A stretch of DNA of 14,800 bases. It comes from Candidatus Thorarchaeota archaeon (GTDB lineage: Archaea; Asgardarchaeota; Thorarchaeia; Thorarchaeales; Thorarchaeaceae). The notes below the pieces were generated by a model, which worked only from the letters and a program-made list of their open reading frames with translations, did not search any database and was not told the DNA's origin. The position numbers were made by a program, and so were the translations under genes. Below, one piece after another: positions 7,226 to 13,494 of this stretch (its first letter is position 1; each line of letters begins with the position of its first letter). Where the stretch lies: assembly GCA_030642465.1 (NCBI GenBank), contig DAOWNS010000019.1, positions 1-14,800 of the forward strand, given 5' to 3'.

Positions 7226-7233
7226 CATAAAAG
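7226..7233 (-). promoter_or_regulatory. Candidate promoter for map
   Basis: CTTTTATG on the minus strand is a good archaeal TATA box. It predicts a start near 7203 and a leader of about 22 bases carrying the GGTGA ribosome binding site. It sits in the 71-bp gap after the Roadblock gene. Confidence 0.5.
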
Positions 7234-7251
7234 ATTGCTGGAATAGAGATT

Positions 7252-7650
7252 CTACAGCACTTGCTCGATACGCCTAGCTATTCTAGTCATCATGAAGAAC
7301 ATGTATCCAATATTGGCCCGCTTATTAGTTAGAACTGCAAGTATTGCATCCTTACCTGCATCGCAGATGATTATGTACCCACTATCGCCTTCAACGAGCA
7401 TCCTGATGAATGGACCGCGCTTCAGTTGTTTGAAGACTTTCCTGGTTTCCATCTGGATTTGCATGGATCGCCCGGCAATGACATCCTCGTCAGGGACAAC
7501 ACTGGAGTCTACGCTTTCGGGAAAGTAGGAACAAATTGTGAGACCCTGCGACCTTGAGATTATGATACTTGCTTGCACATTGTCTTGAGAGGCACGACTG
7601 AGGTCTAGCAGCATTTCTTTCAACAACTCAGTCTTGTTGGACAATGACAT
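7252..7650 (-). CDS. Roadblock/LC7-domain protein
   Basis: A 132-residue single-domain protein of the Roadblock/longin-like fold, the family of MglB, eukaryotic dynein light chain LC7 and Ragulator subunits. These typically act as dimeric platforms or regulators for small Ras-like GTPases. The visible pattern is an N-terminal helix (LLKEMLLDLSRAS), a strand with ISRSQGLTIC (32-40), the helix 58-76, the strand pair FIRMLVEGDSGYIIICDAG (81-99) and a long C-terminal helix from about 112. The family is abundant in Asgard archaea, but no GTPase gene lies in the window. The start is ATG 7650 with GGAGG 4 bp upstream, slightly close. A TATA box at 7693-7702 gives it its own promoter. Confidence 0.85.
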   Translation of the reverse strand: MSLSNKTELLKEMLLDLSRASQDNVQASIIISRSQGLTICSYFPESVDSSVVPDEDVIAGRSMQIQMETRKVFKQLKRGPFIRMLVEGDSGYIIICDAGKDAILAVLTNKRANIGYMFFMMTRIARRIEQVL

Positions 7651-7692
7651 TCATCCTCCGTGGACATGCTTCGATTCCTGAAACCACGACAT

Positions 7693-7702
7693 CTATTTAA
7701 AC
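7693..7702 (-). promoter_or_regulatory. Promoter of the Roadblock gene
   Basis: GTTTAAATAG on the minus strand in the 82-bp gap downstream of the GGGP synthase gene. It predicts a start near 7668 and a leader of about 18 bases containing GGAGG. Confidence 0.5.
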
Positions 7703-7732
7703 ATGACCAGCACAGATACCTCGCGCAGGGCC

Positions 7733-8506
7733 TCAGACCCGCTTCGCGCCCGCTTTTTTCAGTGCCTTCACGATGTTCTTGAGACCGGCCCCGTCGTCTT
7801 CCACGATATTCTTCTCGAGATAGGTTCCCTGAACGACAATTGACGCGCCAGCTTCAACTGCCTTTGTAACAGATTTGGCATCATTGAAGCCCCCGCCAAC
7901 AATCAGAGGAATATTCACGTATTGAGAAACAGTGGTGATCATCTCTGGGGGAACTCCATTACCATCAGCGCCGCTGCCAGCTTCAAGATAGACTAACTTG
8001 AAACCAAGAAGCTCAGCTGCCAAGGCATACATCAGGGCAATCTTTGGTTTCTCCCGCGGAAACACCTTGGCATCTCCAACCCATGCGGCAGTCTTTCCTG
8101 GTGCCACCAAGAGATAAGCCATTGGAATCGCTTCAATCCCGATGAGTTTTACGTTAGCTGCCGCCAATGCTTGCGCCCCGATAATCCAGTATGGATTGGT
8201 GCTATTCAGAAGGCTCATGAAGTACATTGCATCCGCGTGCTTAGATACTCCCGTAAGGTTACCGGGGAAGAGTATCGTGGGTATATCCACAGCCTCCGTG
8301 ATTGCTTGCACGGATTCGTCGATGATGCCAAATGCAGTGCTGCCTCCTATCATGATGGCATCAGAACCAGCCGCCTCAGCAAGCTTTGCCATTGTTACAA
8401 CTATTTCTGTTGTCATCTTGAAAGGGTCGGGATCCAACAATGACATGTGTAAGGCACCTTCGCGCTCAAGCTTATCGGTAATATAGCTCCAAACCTTGCC
8501 GTGCAT
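7733..8506 (-). CDS. Geranylgeranylglyceryl phosphate synthase (GGGPS)
   Basis: A 257-residue TIM-barrel prenyltransferase that joins geranylgeranyl diphosphate to sn-glycerol-1-phosphate, the first committed step of archaeal ether lipids. It is usually cytosolic or membrane-associated. Family landmarks are SLLDPDP (23-28), IMIGGST (51-57), LFPGN (79-83), YLEAGSGAD (173-181), LIVGGGF (201-207) and VVQGTYLE (224-231). The length matches the group II archaeal enzymes. I chose ATG 8506 rather than ATG 8545 because GGAGG lies 7 bp before it, family proteins begin at this point (MHGKVWSYI), and a TATA box at 8549-8558 would place the transcript start downstream of 8545. It is the first gene of the leftward series GGGPS, Roadblock, map, TFB. 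Confidence 0.95.
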   Translation of the reverse strand: MHGKVWSYITDKLEREGALHMSLLDPDPFKMTTEIVVTMAKLAEAAGSDAIMIGGSTAFGIIDESVQAITEAVDIPTILFPGNLTGVSKHADAMYFMSLLNSTNPYWIIGAQALAAANVKLIGIEAIPMAYLLVAPGKTAAWVGDAKVFPREKPKIALMYALAAELLGFKLVYLEAGSGADGNGVPPEMITTVSQYVNIPLIVGGGFNDAKSVTKAVEAGASIVVQGTYLEKNIVEDDGAGLKNIVKALKKAGAKRV

Positions 8507-8513
8507 TTCGATT

Positions 8514-8518
8514 CCTCC
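8514..8518 (-). promoter_or_regulatory. Ribosome binding site deciding the GGGPS start
   Basis: GGAGG on the minus strand, 7 bp before ATG 8506. The upstream ATG at 8545 has no comparable site. Confidence 0.65.
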
Positions 8519-8548
8519 AAGAGGTAAACGGTTGGCGTCAAACATTAC

Positions 8549-8558
8549 TTTTTATCGT
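8549..8558 (-). promoter_or_regulatory. Promoter of the GGGPS gene
   Basis: The minus strand reads CCAAAACGATAAAAAG, a BRE-like run followed by an AT-rich TATA-like core. It predicts a start near 8525 and a leader of about 20 bases. Confidence 0.45.
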
Positions 8559-8725
8559 TTTGGTAAATGAAACCTACTATGTCGTCCCTCATAATCCCTG
8601 TCCAAGTGGATATCAATGTTACATCGACTACCGCCAGTACACCTACAACAAATTCAGCAATTTGAAAGTCCAGTATTCTTTGAAACTGGACAAGAGCGCA
8701 TATTTGATTTTAGAAATCACGAACT

Positions 8726-8740
8726 GCGGATTCAATCCGC
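8726..8740. promoter_or_regulatory. Perfect 15-bp palindrome, candidate operator for hdrA
   Basis: GCGGATT-C-AATCCGC is a perfect inverted repeat with 7-bp arms around one base. It ends 11 bp before the TATA-like box of hdrA, next to the BRE, the usual place for an archaeal activator or repressor site. A second short motif, CCGCAA, repeats directly at 8737 and 8744. The regulator is unknown. Confidence 0.45.
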
Positions 8741-8751
8741 AACCCGCAATC

Positions 8752-8759
8752 CTTTATTA
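8752..8759 (+). promoter_or_regulatory. Candidate promoter for hdrA
   Basis: CTTTATTA is a TATA-like element 75-82 bp before ATG 8834. It predicts a start near 8783 and a leader of about 50 bases that ends in GAGGAG. Confidence 0.45.
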
Positions 8760-8833
8760 GGCCTTTCGAAAACGCTGGAGAGAGCCTAGTCTTGCAGCCC
8801 CCAAGACGACGCGCGTCACACGAGGAGAATAGA

Positions 8834-10798
8834 ATGCCCGAGAGAAGAATTGGCGTATTCATCTGTCATTGTGGATCAAACATTGCTGGTGTAGTGGATA
8901 TCGACCGCGTCATGGAAGCTGTCAAAGATATCGATGGAGTGGCCCATGTAGAAGACTACAAGTATGTTTGCTCCAAGCCAGGACAACAAATACTCAGGGA
9001 TAAGATAAAGGAACTCCGCCTTGATGGAATTGTCATTGCTGCATGCTCACCAAGGATGCACGAAACTACTTTCAGGAACGCCATGCGCGAGGCGGGACTA
9101 TCACCGTATGTTTTCGAACAAGCTAATATTCGTGAACATTGTAGCTGGATCCACTCGGATGATCCCGAGGCTGCTACGGACAAAGCAATAGACCTGGTAC
9201 GAATGTCTATTGCAAGATCAAAACTGCTCGAACCTTTAGAGGAATCTGAGGTGTCGATCCTGAAATCCACACTAATCGTCGGTGCAGGCATAGCAGGCAT
9301 ATCCGCAGCTCTGGACCTCGGGGATGCAGGCTTCCAGGTCTACCTAGTTGAGAAGGAGCCTACGATTGGCGGGCACATGGCTCAGTGGGACAAAACCTTT
9401 CCAACCCTGGATTGCTCCTCCTGCATTCTCACACCGCGAATGGCTGAGGTGGGATCGCATCCTAACATTGAGTTGATAACCATGGCCGAGGTCGACAAGG
9501 TTGACGGCTTCGTTGGTAACTTCGAGGTGACGATTCGACAGAGGCCGCGGTATGTTGACCTGGAAATTTGTACCTCTTGCGGTGACTGTTCACTCGTATG
9601 TCCAGTGGATGTTCCAGCTGAGTTTGAGCATAACCTCTCATTCCGCAAGGCAATTTATGTCCCGTTCGCCCAGGCAGTACCTTCAGCATACCTTCTCGAT
9701 ATGGATAGCTGTCTAGGTGTTGACGCCGTCCGTTGCGGCAAATGCAAATTAGCATGCGAGGCGGGCGCAATCGACTACGATGACCAAGAGAAATTGATTA
9801 GAATTGATGTGGGCACAATCATCGTTGCTACCGGTTTTGATATATTCGACGCGACTCAGAAGGAGGAGTACGGCTATAGTGTATTCCCGAATGTTGTCAA
9901 TCTCGCCGAAGTTGAACGGATGCTGAGCTCAGCCGGTCCAACCCAAGGTCATGTTGTCCGGCCGCAGGATTTGAAGGAAGCAAAGAAAATCGTGTACATC
10001 CAGTGCGTGGGAAGTCGAGATGAACGTACGAACAAGTACTGCTCGCGCATATGCTGCATGACGGCTATCAAACAGGCTAGGATGATTAGAGACAAGACAG
10101 GCGCTGATATTTACATATTCTACATTGACCTTCGGACATTCGGCAAGGGTTACGAGGAATTTTACGAATCGACTGCCAAAGCGGGAGTTTCGTTTATCAG
10201 AGGTCGAGTGGGTGAGATTCTGGAGGACAGAAAAACGCACCTTCTTACCGTAAGAGGGGAAGACACGCTTCTAGGCAAGCCAATCAAGATTAGTGAAGTG
10301 GATCTTGTTGTGCTATCGACTGGAGTAGTAGCCCCCGAAGCTGCAAAATCGGTTTCACATATTCTTGGCTTGAGTCAGTCACCGGATGGTTTTCTGATGG
10401 AAGCACACCCCAAGCTCAGACCCGTGGATTCATTCAATGACGGCATTTTTGTGGCGGGAATGGCTCAAGGACCAAAGGACATCCCGGACACAGTGGCTCA
10501 AGCGAAAGCCGCCGCGTCCGGCGCGATGGGGCTTATGGGCAAGGGCAAGATCAGCATCGAGCCGTACTACTCCGTTGTGGATGAGGACAAGTGTTCTGGT
10601 TGCCAAGTATGCATTTCCATTTGCCCCTACAGTGCCATTTCAATGAATAATCGTGACCGTGCCGAGGTCAACCCAGCCCTGTGCAAGGGGTGCGGAACCT
10701 GTACGTCCACCTGTCCTAGCGGTGCGATAACTTCACAGCACTACACAGATGGCCAAATTTCGGCAATGATCGAGGAATACCTCTCTGCTCACGACTGA
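8834..10798 (+). CDS. hdrA: HdrA-like flavoprotein (heterodisulfide reductase subunit A family)
   Basis: A 654-residue iron-sulfur flavoprotein, the FAD-carrying electron-bifurcating core of heterodisulfide-reductase-type complexes. An N-terminal Cys-containing domain (C11, C13, C46, C71, C103) precedes the FAD-binding GAGIAG (150-155). The DCSSC motif (193-197) keeps cysteine where some homologues carry selenocysteine. A 4Fe-4S motif lies at C246-C249-C252-C256, a further Cys set at C293 to C308, and YCSRICC at 402-408. Two ferredoxin motifs close the protein (C587-C590-C593-C597 and C617-C620-C623-C627). The start is ATG 8834, with GAGGAG 6 bp upstream; the frame extends to TTG 8792 without support. 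No hdrB, hdrC, mvhD or hydrogenase gene adjoins it. It is probably cytosolic, passing electrons between ferredoxin, a hydrogenase or formate dehydrogenase, and a disulfide or other acceptor. Confidence 0.93.
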   Translation: MPERRIGVFICHCGSNIAGVVDIDRVMEAVKDIDGVAHVEDYKYVCSKPGQQILRDKIKELRLDGIVIAACSPRMHETTFRNAMREAGLSPYVFEQANIREHCSWIHSDDPEAATDKAIDLVRMSIARSKLLEPLEESEVSILKSTLIVGAGIAGISAALDLGDAGFQVYLVEKEPTIGGHMAQWDKTFPTLDCSSCILTPRMAEVGSHPNIELITMAEVDKVDGFVGNFEVTIRQRPRYVDLEICTSCGDCSLVCPVDVPAEFEHNLSFRKAIYVPFAQAVPSAYLLDMDSCLGVDAVRCGKCKLACEAGAIDYDDQEKLIRIDVGTIIVATGFDIFDATQKEEYGYSVFPNVVNLAEVERMLSSAGPTQGHVVRPQDLKEAKKIVYIQCVGSRDERTNKYCSRICCMTAIKQARMIRDKTGADIYIFYIDLRTFGKGYEEFYESTAKAGVSFIRGRVGEILEDRKTHLLTVRGEDTLLGKPIKISEVDLVVLSTGVVAPEAAKSVSHILGLSQSPDGFLMEAHPKLRPVDSFNDGIFVAGMAQGPKDIPDTVAQAKAAASGAMGLMGKGKISIEPYYSVVDEDKCSGCQVCISICPYSAISMNNRDRAEVNPALCKGCGTCTSTCPSGAITSQHYTDGQISAMIEEYLSAHD

Positions 10799-10849
10799 CC
10801 TCAGAAAGCAGAACACACCGGCTGGTATCTATTAGAGGGTATAACAATC

Positions 10850-11479
10850 ATGAGTGAGACAGTTCTGACTGTTGCAATACTTGCGGGAGGAACTTCAGGG
10901 CGATTTGGGTCAGAAAAAGCATTGGCCAAGTTCCGTGATCGTCCCCTTGTGACTCACATGATAGAAATCGCTAAGCATGTGTCCTCGGAAACCCTTGTTG
11001 TTGTTTCTAGCGAAAAACAGAGAAATGCCATAGACGCAGTGATTACAGAAGACAACATCGTCGTCGATCCAGAAGATAATGTTAGATGTGCTCTCACAGG
11101 AGCAGTAACCGCATTCGAGTATACTGCTACCGAGTATGTGATGCTCTTGCCAGTTGACACACCTCTGGCTAGCATTCCTCTGCTTCAATCAATCGCGGAC
11201 CTTGGTCCAGGATATGGCGCAGTCGTTCCATCATGGCCTTCAGGCTACATAGAGCCCCTGCATGCTACGTATCTTGCAGAGCACGCCTACAATCGCGGAC
11301 TCGAAGTGATTGCCAAGAAGAAGCATAGGATGAGTGATCTACTCGACTCGCTGAATAATGTGATGCATATCTCCACTGAGGTGTTGAAGATGTTCGATCC
11401 GAACTTGGATACTTTCGTTAGTATCAACACCGAACAAGACCTCAGAAAGCTCGAAAAGAAAAATGCAGAAAGAACTTAA
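10850..11479 (+). CDS. mobA: MobA-like nucleotidyltransferase (molybdenum cofactor guanylyltransferase family)
   Basis: A 209-residue NTP-transferase. The nucleotide-binding loop AILAGGTSGRFGSEKAL occupies about 9-25, followed by FRDRPLV. LLPVDTPL (about 99-106) holds the metal-binding Asp typical of MobA, and EPLHATY (about 135) matches the conserved C-terminal half. MobA converts molybdopterin cofactor to its guanine dinucleotide form; in strict anaerobes the metal is often tungsten. The related MobA-like cofactor and NTP-sugar transferases cannot be excluded. The start is ATG 10850, with only a distant GAGGG. It lies 51 bp after hdrA and may be co-transcribed, which would tie it to Mo/W enzymes used in the same electron-transfer network. 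Its stop shares the palindrome TTAA with the convergent hypD. Confidence 0.85.
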   Translation: MSETVLTVAILAGGTSGRFGSEKALAKFRDRPLVTHMIEIAKHVSSETLVVVSSEKQRNAIDAVITEDNIVVDPEDNVRCALTGAVTAFEYTATEYVMLLPVDTPLASIPLLQSIADLGPGYGAVVPSWPSGYIEPLHATYLAEHAYNRGLEVIAKKKHRMSDLLDSLNNVMHISTEVLKMFDPNLDTFVSINTEQDLRKLEKKNAERT

Positions 11480-12555
11480 TCGAATGTGCTTTCATGCCTG
11501 ATTCTGCAAGTGCCCTCATAACCAACCATACAAGGACCATATGGATTCTCGGGCTCACAGCGCTTCCCGAACAGTGGACACTCCACAGGATCTGCGATTC
11601 CAATCACAACTTTATGACAGATACATCCCGGGAGTATATCCACTGAATCGAGGGGAGGATATTCGAACTTTTCACGAGCATCATGAGCAGCAAGTTCAGC
11701 ACGTGGAAAATAGCCAGATTTTCCAATAACACCAAGACCTCTCCATGGAGCCGCATCAATTCTGAATGCATCCTCCAACACCTTCTGAGCAGCAGGGTTG
11801 CCGTCAGGACGCACAACACGGGTGTATTCATTCTCTGATTCAGCACGGCCGTCCTCAATCTGTAGGAGTATCATTCTGATGGACTCTAGAACATCAAGCG
11901 GCTCGAAGCCGGCTGCGACACACGGTACTTTGTACTTCTCTGCTATCGGCCCATAGGCATTCGTGCCGATTATCACTGAAACGTGACCCGGCGTGATGAA
12001 GCCATCCACACTGAACCCATCCTGATTCATCAGAATTTCCATAGCTGGAGGAACTAGCTTTAATGATGTAAGGATGGAGAAATTCTCTGGAGGCCCTTTC
12101 AGCAGTTCTACGGCCATTGCTGGAGCGGTAGTTTCAAAGCCCACACCTACGAACACTATCTCTTTGTCAGGATTCTTTCTTGCGATTTCCACGGCCTCAT
12201 TTGGACCATAGACCACACGCACATCGCCTCCACTCACGCGCTCCTTACCAAGAGATGACGATGTTGAAGGAACGCGAATCATATCTCCAAACGAAGCTAT
12301 GATGTGTCCTTTGCGTACCAACTCAATGGCCATGTCAATGTCCTCTGCCGCACTGACACACACCGGGCAGCCAGGTCCAGCTACGAGGTCAATCTCCTTG
12401 GGCAGGAGTGACCTGATCCCGCTATGACTGATTGTATGCTCGTGGGTCCCACAAACGTGTACTAGCCTTGTCTGCCTGCCGTCGTTGAGACGATGAATTT
12501 CCTTTGACAGAACCTTTGCGTACTTAGCATTGCGAAACTCATTCTGATTGAGCAT
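11476..12555 (-). CDS. hypD: Hydrogenase maturation protein HypD
   Basis: A 359-residue iron-sulfur protein that, with HypC, carries the Fe(CN)2CO unit during assembly of the [NiFe]-hydrogenase active site. Family motifs are complete: VCGTHEHT with C35, GPGCPVC with C63 and C66, GVGFETTAP (137-145), GFEPLDVL (216-223), and the C-terminal cluster region with CICHKV (C311, C313), C326, C333, C342 and C350. The length is typical (about 350-380). The start is ATG 12555; no good Shine-Dalgarno is seen, but a TATA box at 12592-12599 predicts a leader of about 10 bases, which fits near-leaderless initiation. No hypC, hypE or hydrogenase gene is adjacent, so other maturation genes must lie elsewhere if the pathway works. 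Confidence 0.96.
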   Translation of the reverse strand: MLNQNEFRNAKYAKVLSKEIHRLNDGRQTRLVHVCGTHEHTISHSGIRSLLPKEIDLVAGPGCPVCVSAAEDIDMAIELVRKGHIIASFGDMIRVPSTSSSLGKERVSGGDVRVVYGPNEAVEIARKNPDKEIVFVGVGFETTAPAMAVELLKGPPENFSILTSLKLVPPAMEILMNQDGFSVDGFITPGHVSVIIGTNAYGPIAEKYKVPCVAAGFEPLDVLESIRMILLQIEDGRAESENEYTRVVRPDGNPAAQKVLEDAFRIDAAPWRGLGVIGKSGYFPRAELAAHDAREKFEYPPLDSVDILPGCICHKVVIGIADPVECPLFGKRCEPENPYGPCMVGYEGTCRIRHESTFD

Positions 12556-12590
12556 CTGATGTCAGTCCATCAAGATGTGATATTGAAATT

Positions 12591-12621
12591 GGATAAAAGA
12601 AAGATGCTACCGGATAAAAGA
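12591..12621 (-). promoter_or_regulatory. hypD promoter with duplicated TATA-like element
   Basis: The sequence GGATAAAAGA (plus strand; TCTTTTATCC on the coding strand) occurs at 12591-12600 and again at 12612-12621, exactly 21 bp apart. The copy nearer hypD is correctly placed as TATA box (start near 12567). The second may be an alternative TATA box or a factor site. Confidence 0.5.
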
Positions 12622-12634
12622 CTAAGGAATTCAG

Positions 12635-13090
12635 CTAAGGGTGCTTGTGGATGTCATAGAGAATAACAAGTGCTTCTCCCACGGAAATGGAGAGCCTGCT
12701 TGCGAGTTCCCGAACACTAACCTCAGACTCTTTGGGCAGTATCTCATCCCTGATGTAGCCAGTTAGGTTCGCATACAATGGACTTCTTCTTGCAGTTTCG
12801 ACAAGGATAGGCCAGAGCGACTCGTTCGCTAGACCTGTTAAATCAAAATCAAGAAGACGTGTTGGTTTAGTTGAACTAGCTGAAACTGAAGAGGCTTTCT
12901 TGCTCTTCACTTTCTTCCCTGTTGTATCTGTGAGTCGCACCTGTTTCAAGTCAATGTCCCTTCCTGAAAGGGGTCCCGGCGTGAACCTTGGAAAAGGCTC
13001 GAATGCATATTCTCCAATCTGCATTATAAGCATTCGGGCGTTTTTCACCCTCAATCCCCATTTAGCGCTTTTCTGAACGAGCACGTTCAA
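12635..13090 (-). CDS. Uncharacterised protein with C-terminal helix-turn-helix-like region
   Basis: I do not recognise the family. The frame encodes 151 residues. The N-terminal part (about 20-56) contains YAFEPFPRFTPGPLSGRDID. A Lys/Ser-rich linker (about 57-75) follows. The C-terminal part (about 78-150) is predicted helical and ends with VSVRELASRLSISVGEALVILYD, whose spacing resembles a winged-helix or MarR/ArsR-type helix-turn-helix. A small archaeal DNA- or RNA-binding protein is a reasonable guess, no more. The start is uncertain: TTG 13090 gives 151 residues, while ATG 13033, with GGGTGA about 11 bp upstream, gives 132 and begins at more family-like sequence. A TATA-like GTATATC at 13146-13152 could drive it. 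hypD follows on the same strand after 79 bp with its own promoter. Confidence 0.65.
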   Translation of the reverse strand: MNVLVQKSAKWGLRVKNARMLIMQIGEYAFEPFPRFTPGPLSGRDIDLKQVRLTDTTGKKVKSKKASSVSASSTKPTRLLDFDLTGLANESLWPILVETARRSPLYANLTGYIRDEILPKESEVSVRELASRLSISVGEALVILYDIHKHP

Positions 13091-13145
13091 GCAGATGACA
13101 TAATGACCTACTTCGCAAGGTTTAACAACTACTTGGCAAAGGCAT

Positions 13146-13152
13146 GATATAC
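13146..13152. promoter_or_regulatory. Symmetric TATA element between two divergent genes
   Basis: GATATAC reads GTATATC on the other strand, so the single TATA-like element in this 101-bp gap could serve either neighbour. It is about 40 bp from the DUF211 start (13192) and about 56 bp from the leftward start (13090). No other good TATA box is visible in the gap. Confidence 0.4.
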
Positions 13153-13191
13153 AACCATGACCCGAGTGTCATTAGCGGGGTAGAAAACTAA

Positions 13192-13494
13192 TTGCCTCAT
13201 TCATTTGGAATTAGAAGAATTGTTCTTGACGTTTTGAAACCACATACACCTAGACTAACAGACCTGGCCATGATGGTCGCTAGCGATGAGTCTGTCTTGG
13301 GTGTGAATATATCGTTGAAGGAAGTTGACCAGAGCACTGAGTCAATTGCAATCACTATCGAAGGGGATGACCTCCGTTTCGATGTCATCAAGGAGATATT
13401 GGAACAAGCAGGTGCAGTCATTCACTCTATCGACCAAGTGGTGGCAGGTAAACGGTTTGTCGAGGAAGTGGCACTGCAGCCAGAGAACACCTAG
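13192..13494 (+). CDS. DUF211 family protein
   Basis: A 100-residue protein matching the small archaeal DUF211 (MTH889-type) family, which has a ferredoxin-like fold and forms oligomers. Its cellular role is not established. Characteristic parts are GIRRIVLDVLKPH (6-18), VLGVNISLKEVDQSTESI (35-52), ITIEGDDL (54-61) and the C-terminal AVIHSIDQVVAGKRFVEEV (75-93). The length is typical. The start is TTG 13192, chosen because the family begins right there. The upstream GGGG is a weak ribosome binding site, and a short leader from the TATA element at 13146 is likely. Its stop codon shares the palindrome CTAG with the convergent cyclin-box-like gene. Confidence 0.9.
   Translation: MPHSFGIRRIVLDVLKPHTPRLTDLAMMVASDESVLGVNISLKEVDQSTESIAITIEGDDLRFDVIKEILEQAGAVIHSIDQVVAGKRFVEEVALQPENT

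Larger units (their letters stand above)
8507..8833. other. 327-bp divergent control region between GGGPS and hdrA
   Basis: This gap separates two outward-facing genes. From left to right it holds the GGGPS ribosome binding site and TATA-like element, an AT-rich stretch, the 15-bp palindrome at 8726-8740, a TATA-like box at 8752-8759 and the hdrA ribosome binding site. A 66-codon plus-strand frame (8560-8760, TTG start) runs through it. The translation is rich in Tyr and Asn and has four Cys, and it resembles a fragment of a secreted domain. It has no ribosome binding site, spans both promoter elements and matches nothing I know, so I do not call it a gene. It could be a decayed remnant. Confidence 0.5.

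Noticed and set aside
9412..9424. Possible selenocysteine site in the HdrA DCSSC region
   Set aside because: The codons are ordinary TGC/TGC cysteine codons and there is no in-frame TGA within the gene, so no recoding is needed.
9382..10240. Several minus-strand frames of 88-103 codons inside hdrA
   Set aside because: They lie opposite a strongly conserved coding region, lack ribosome binding sites and match no family.
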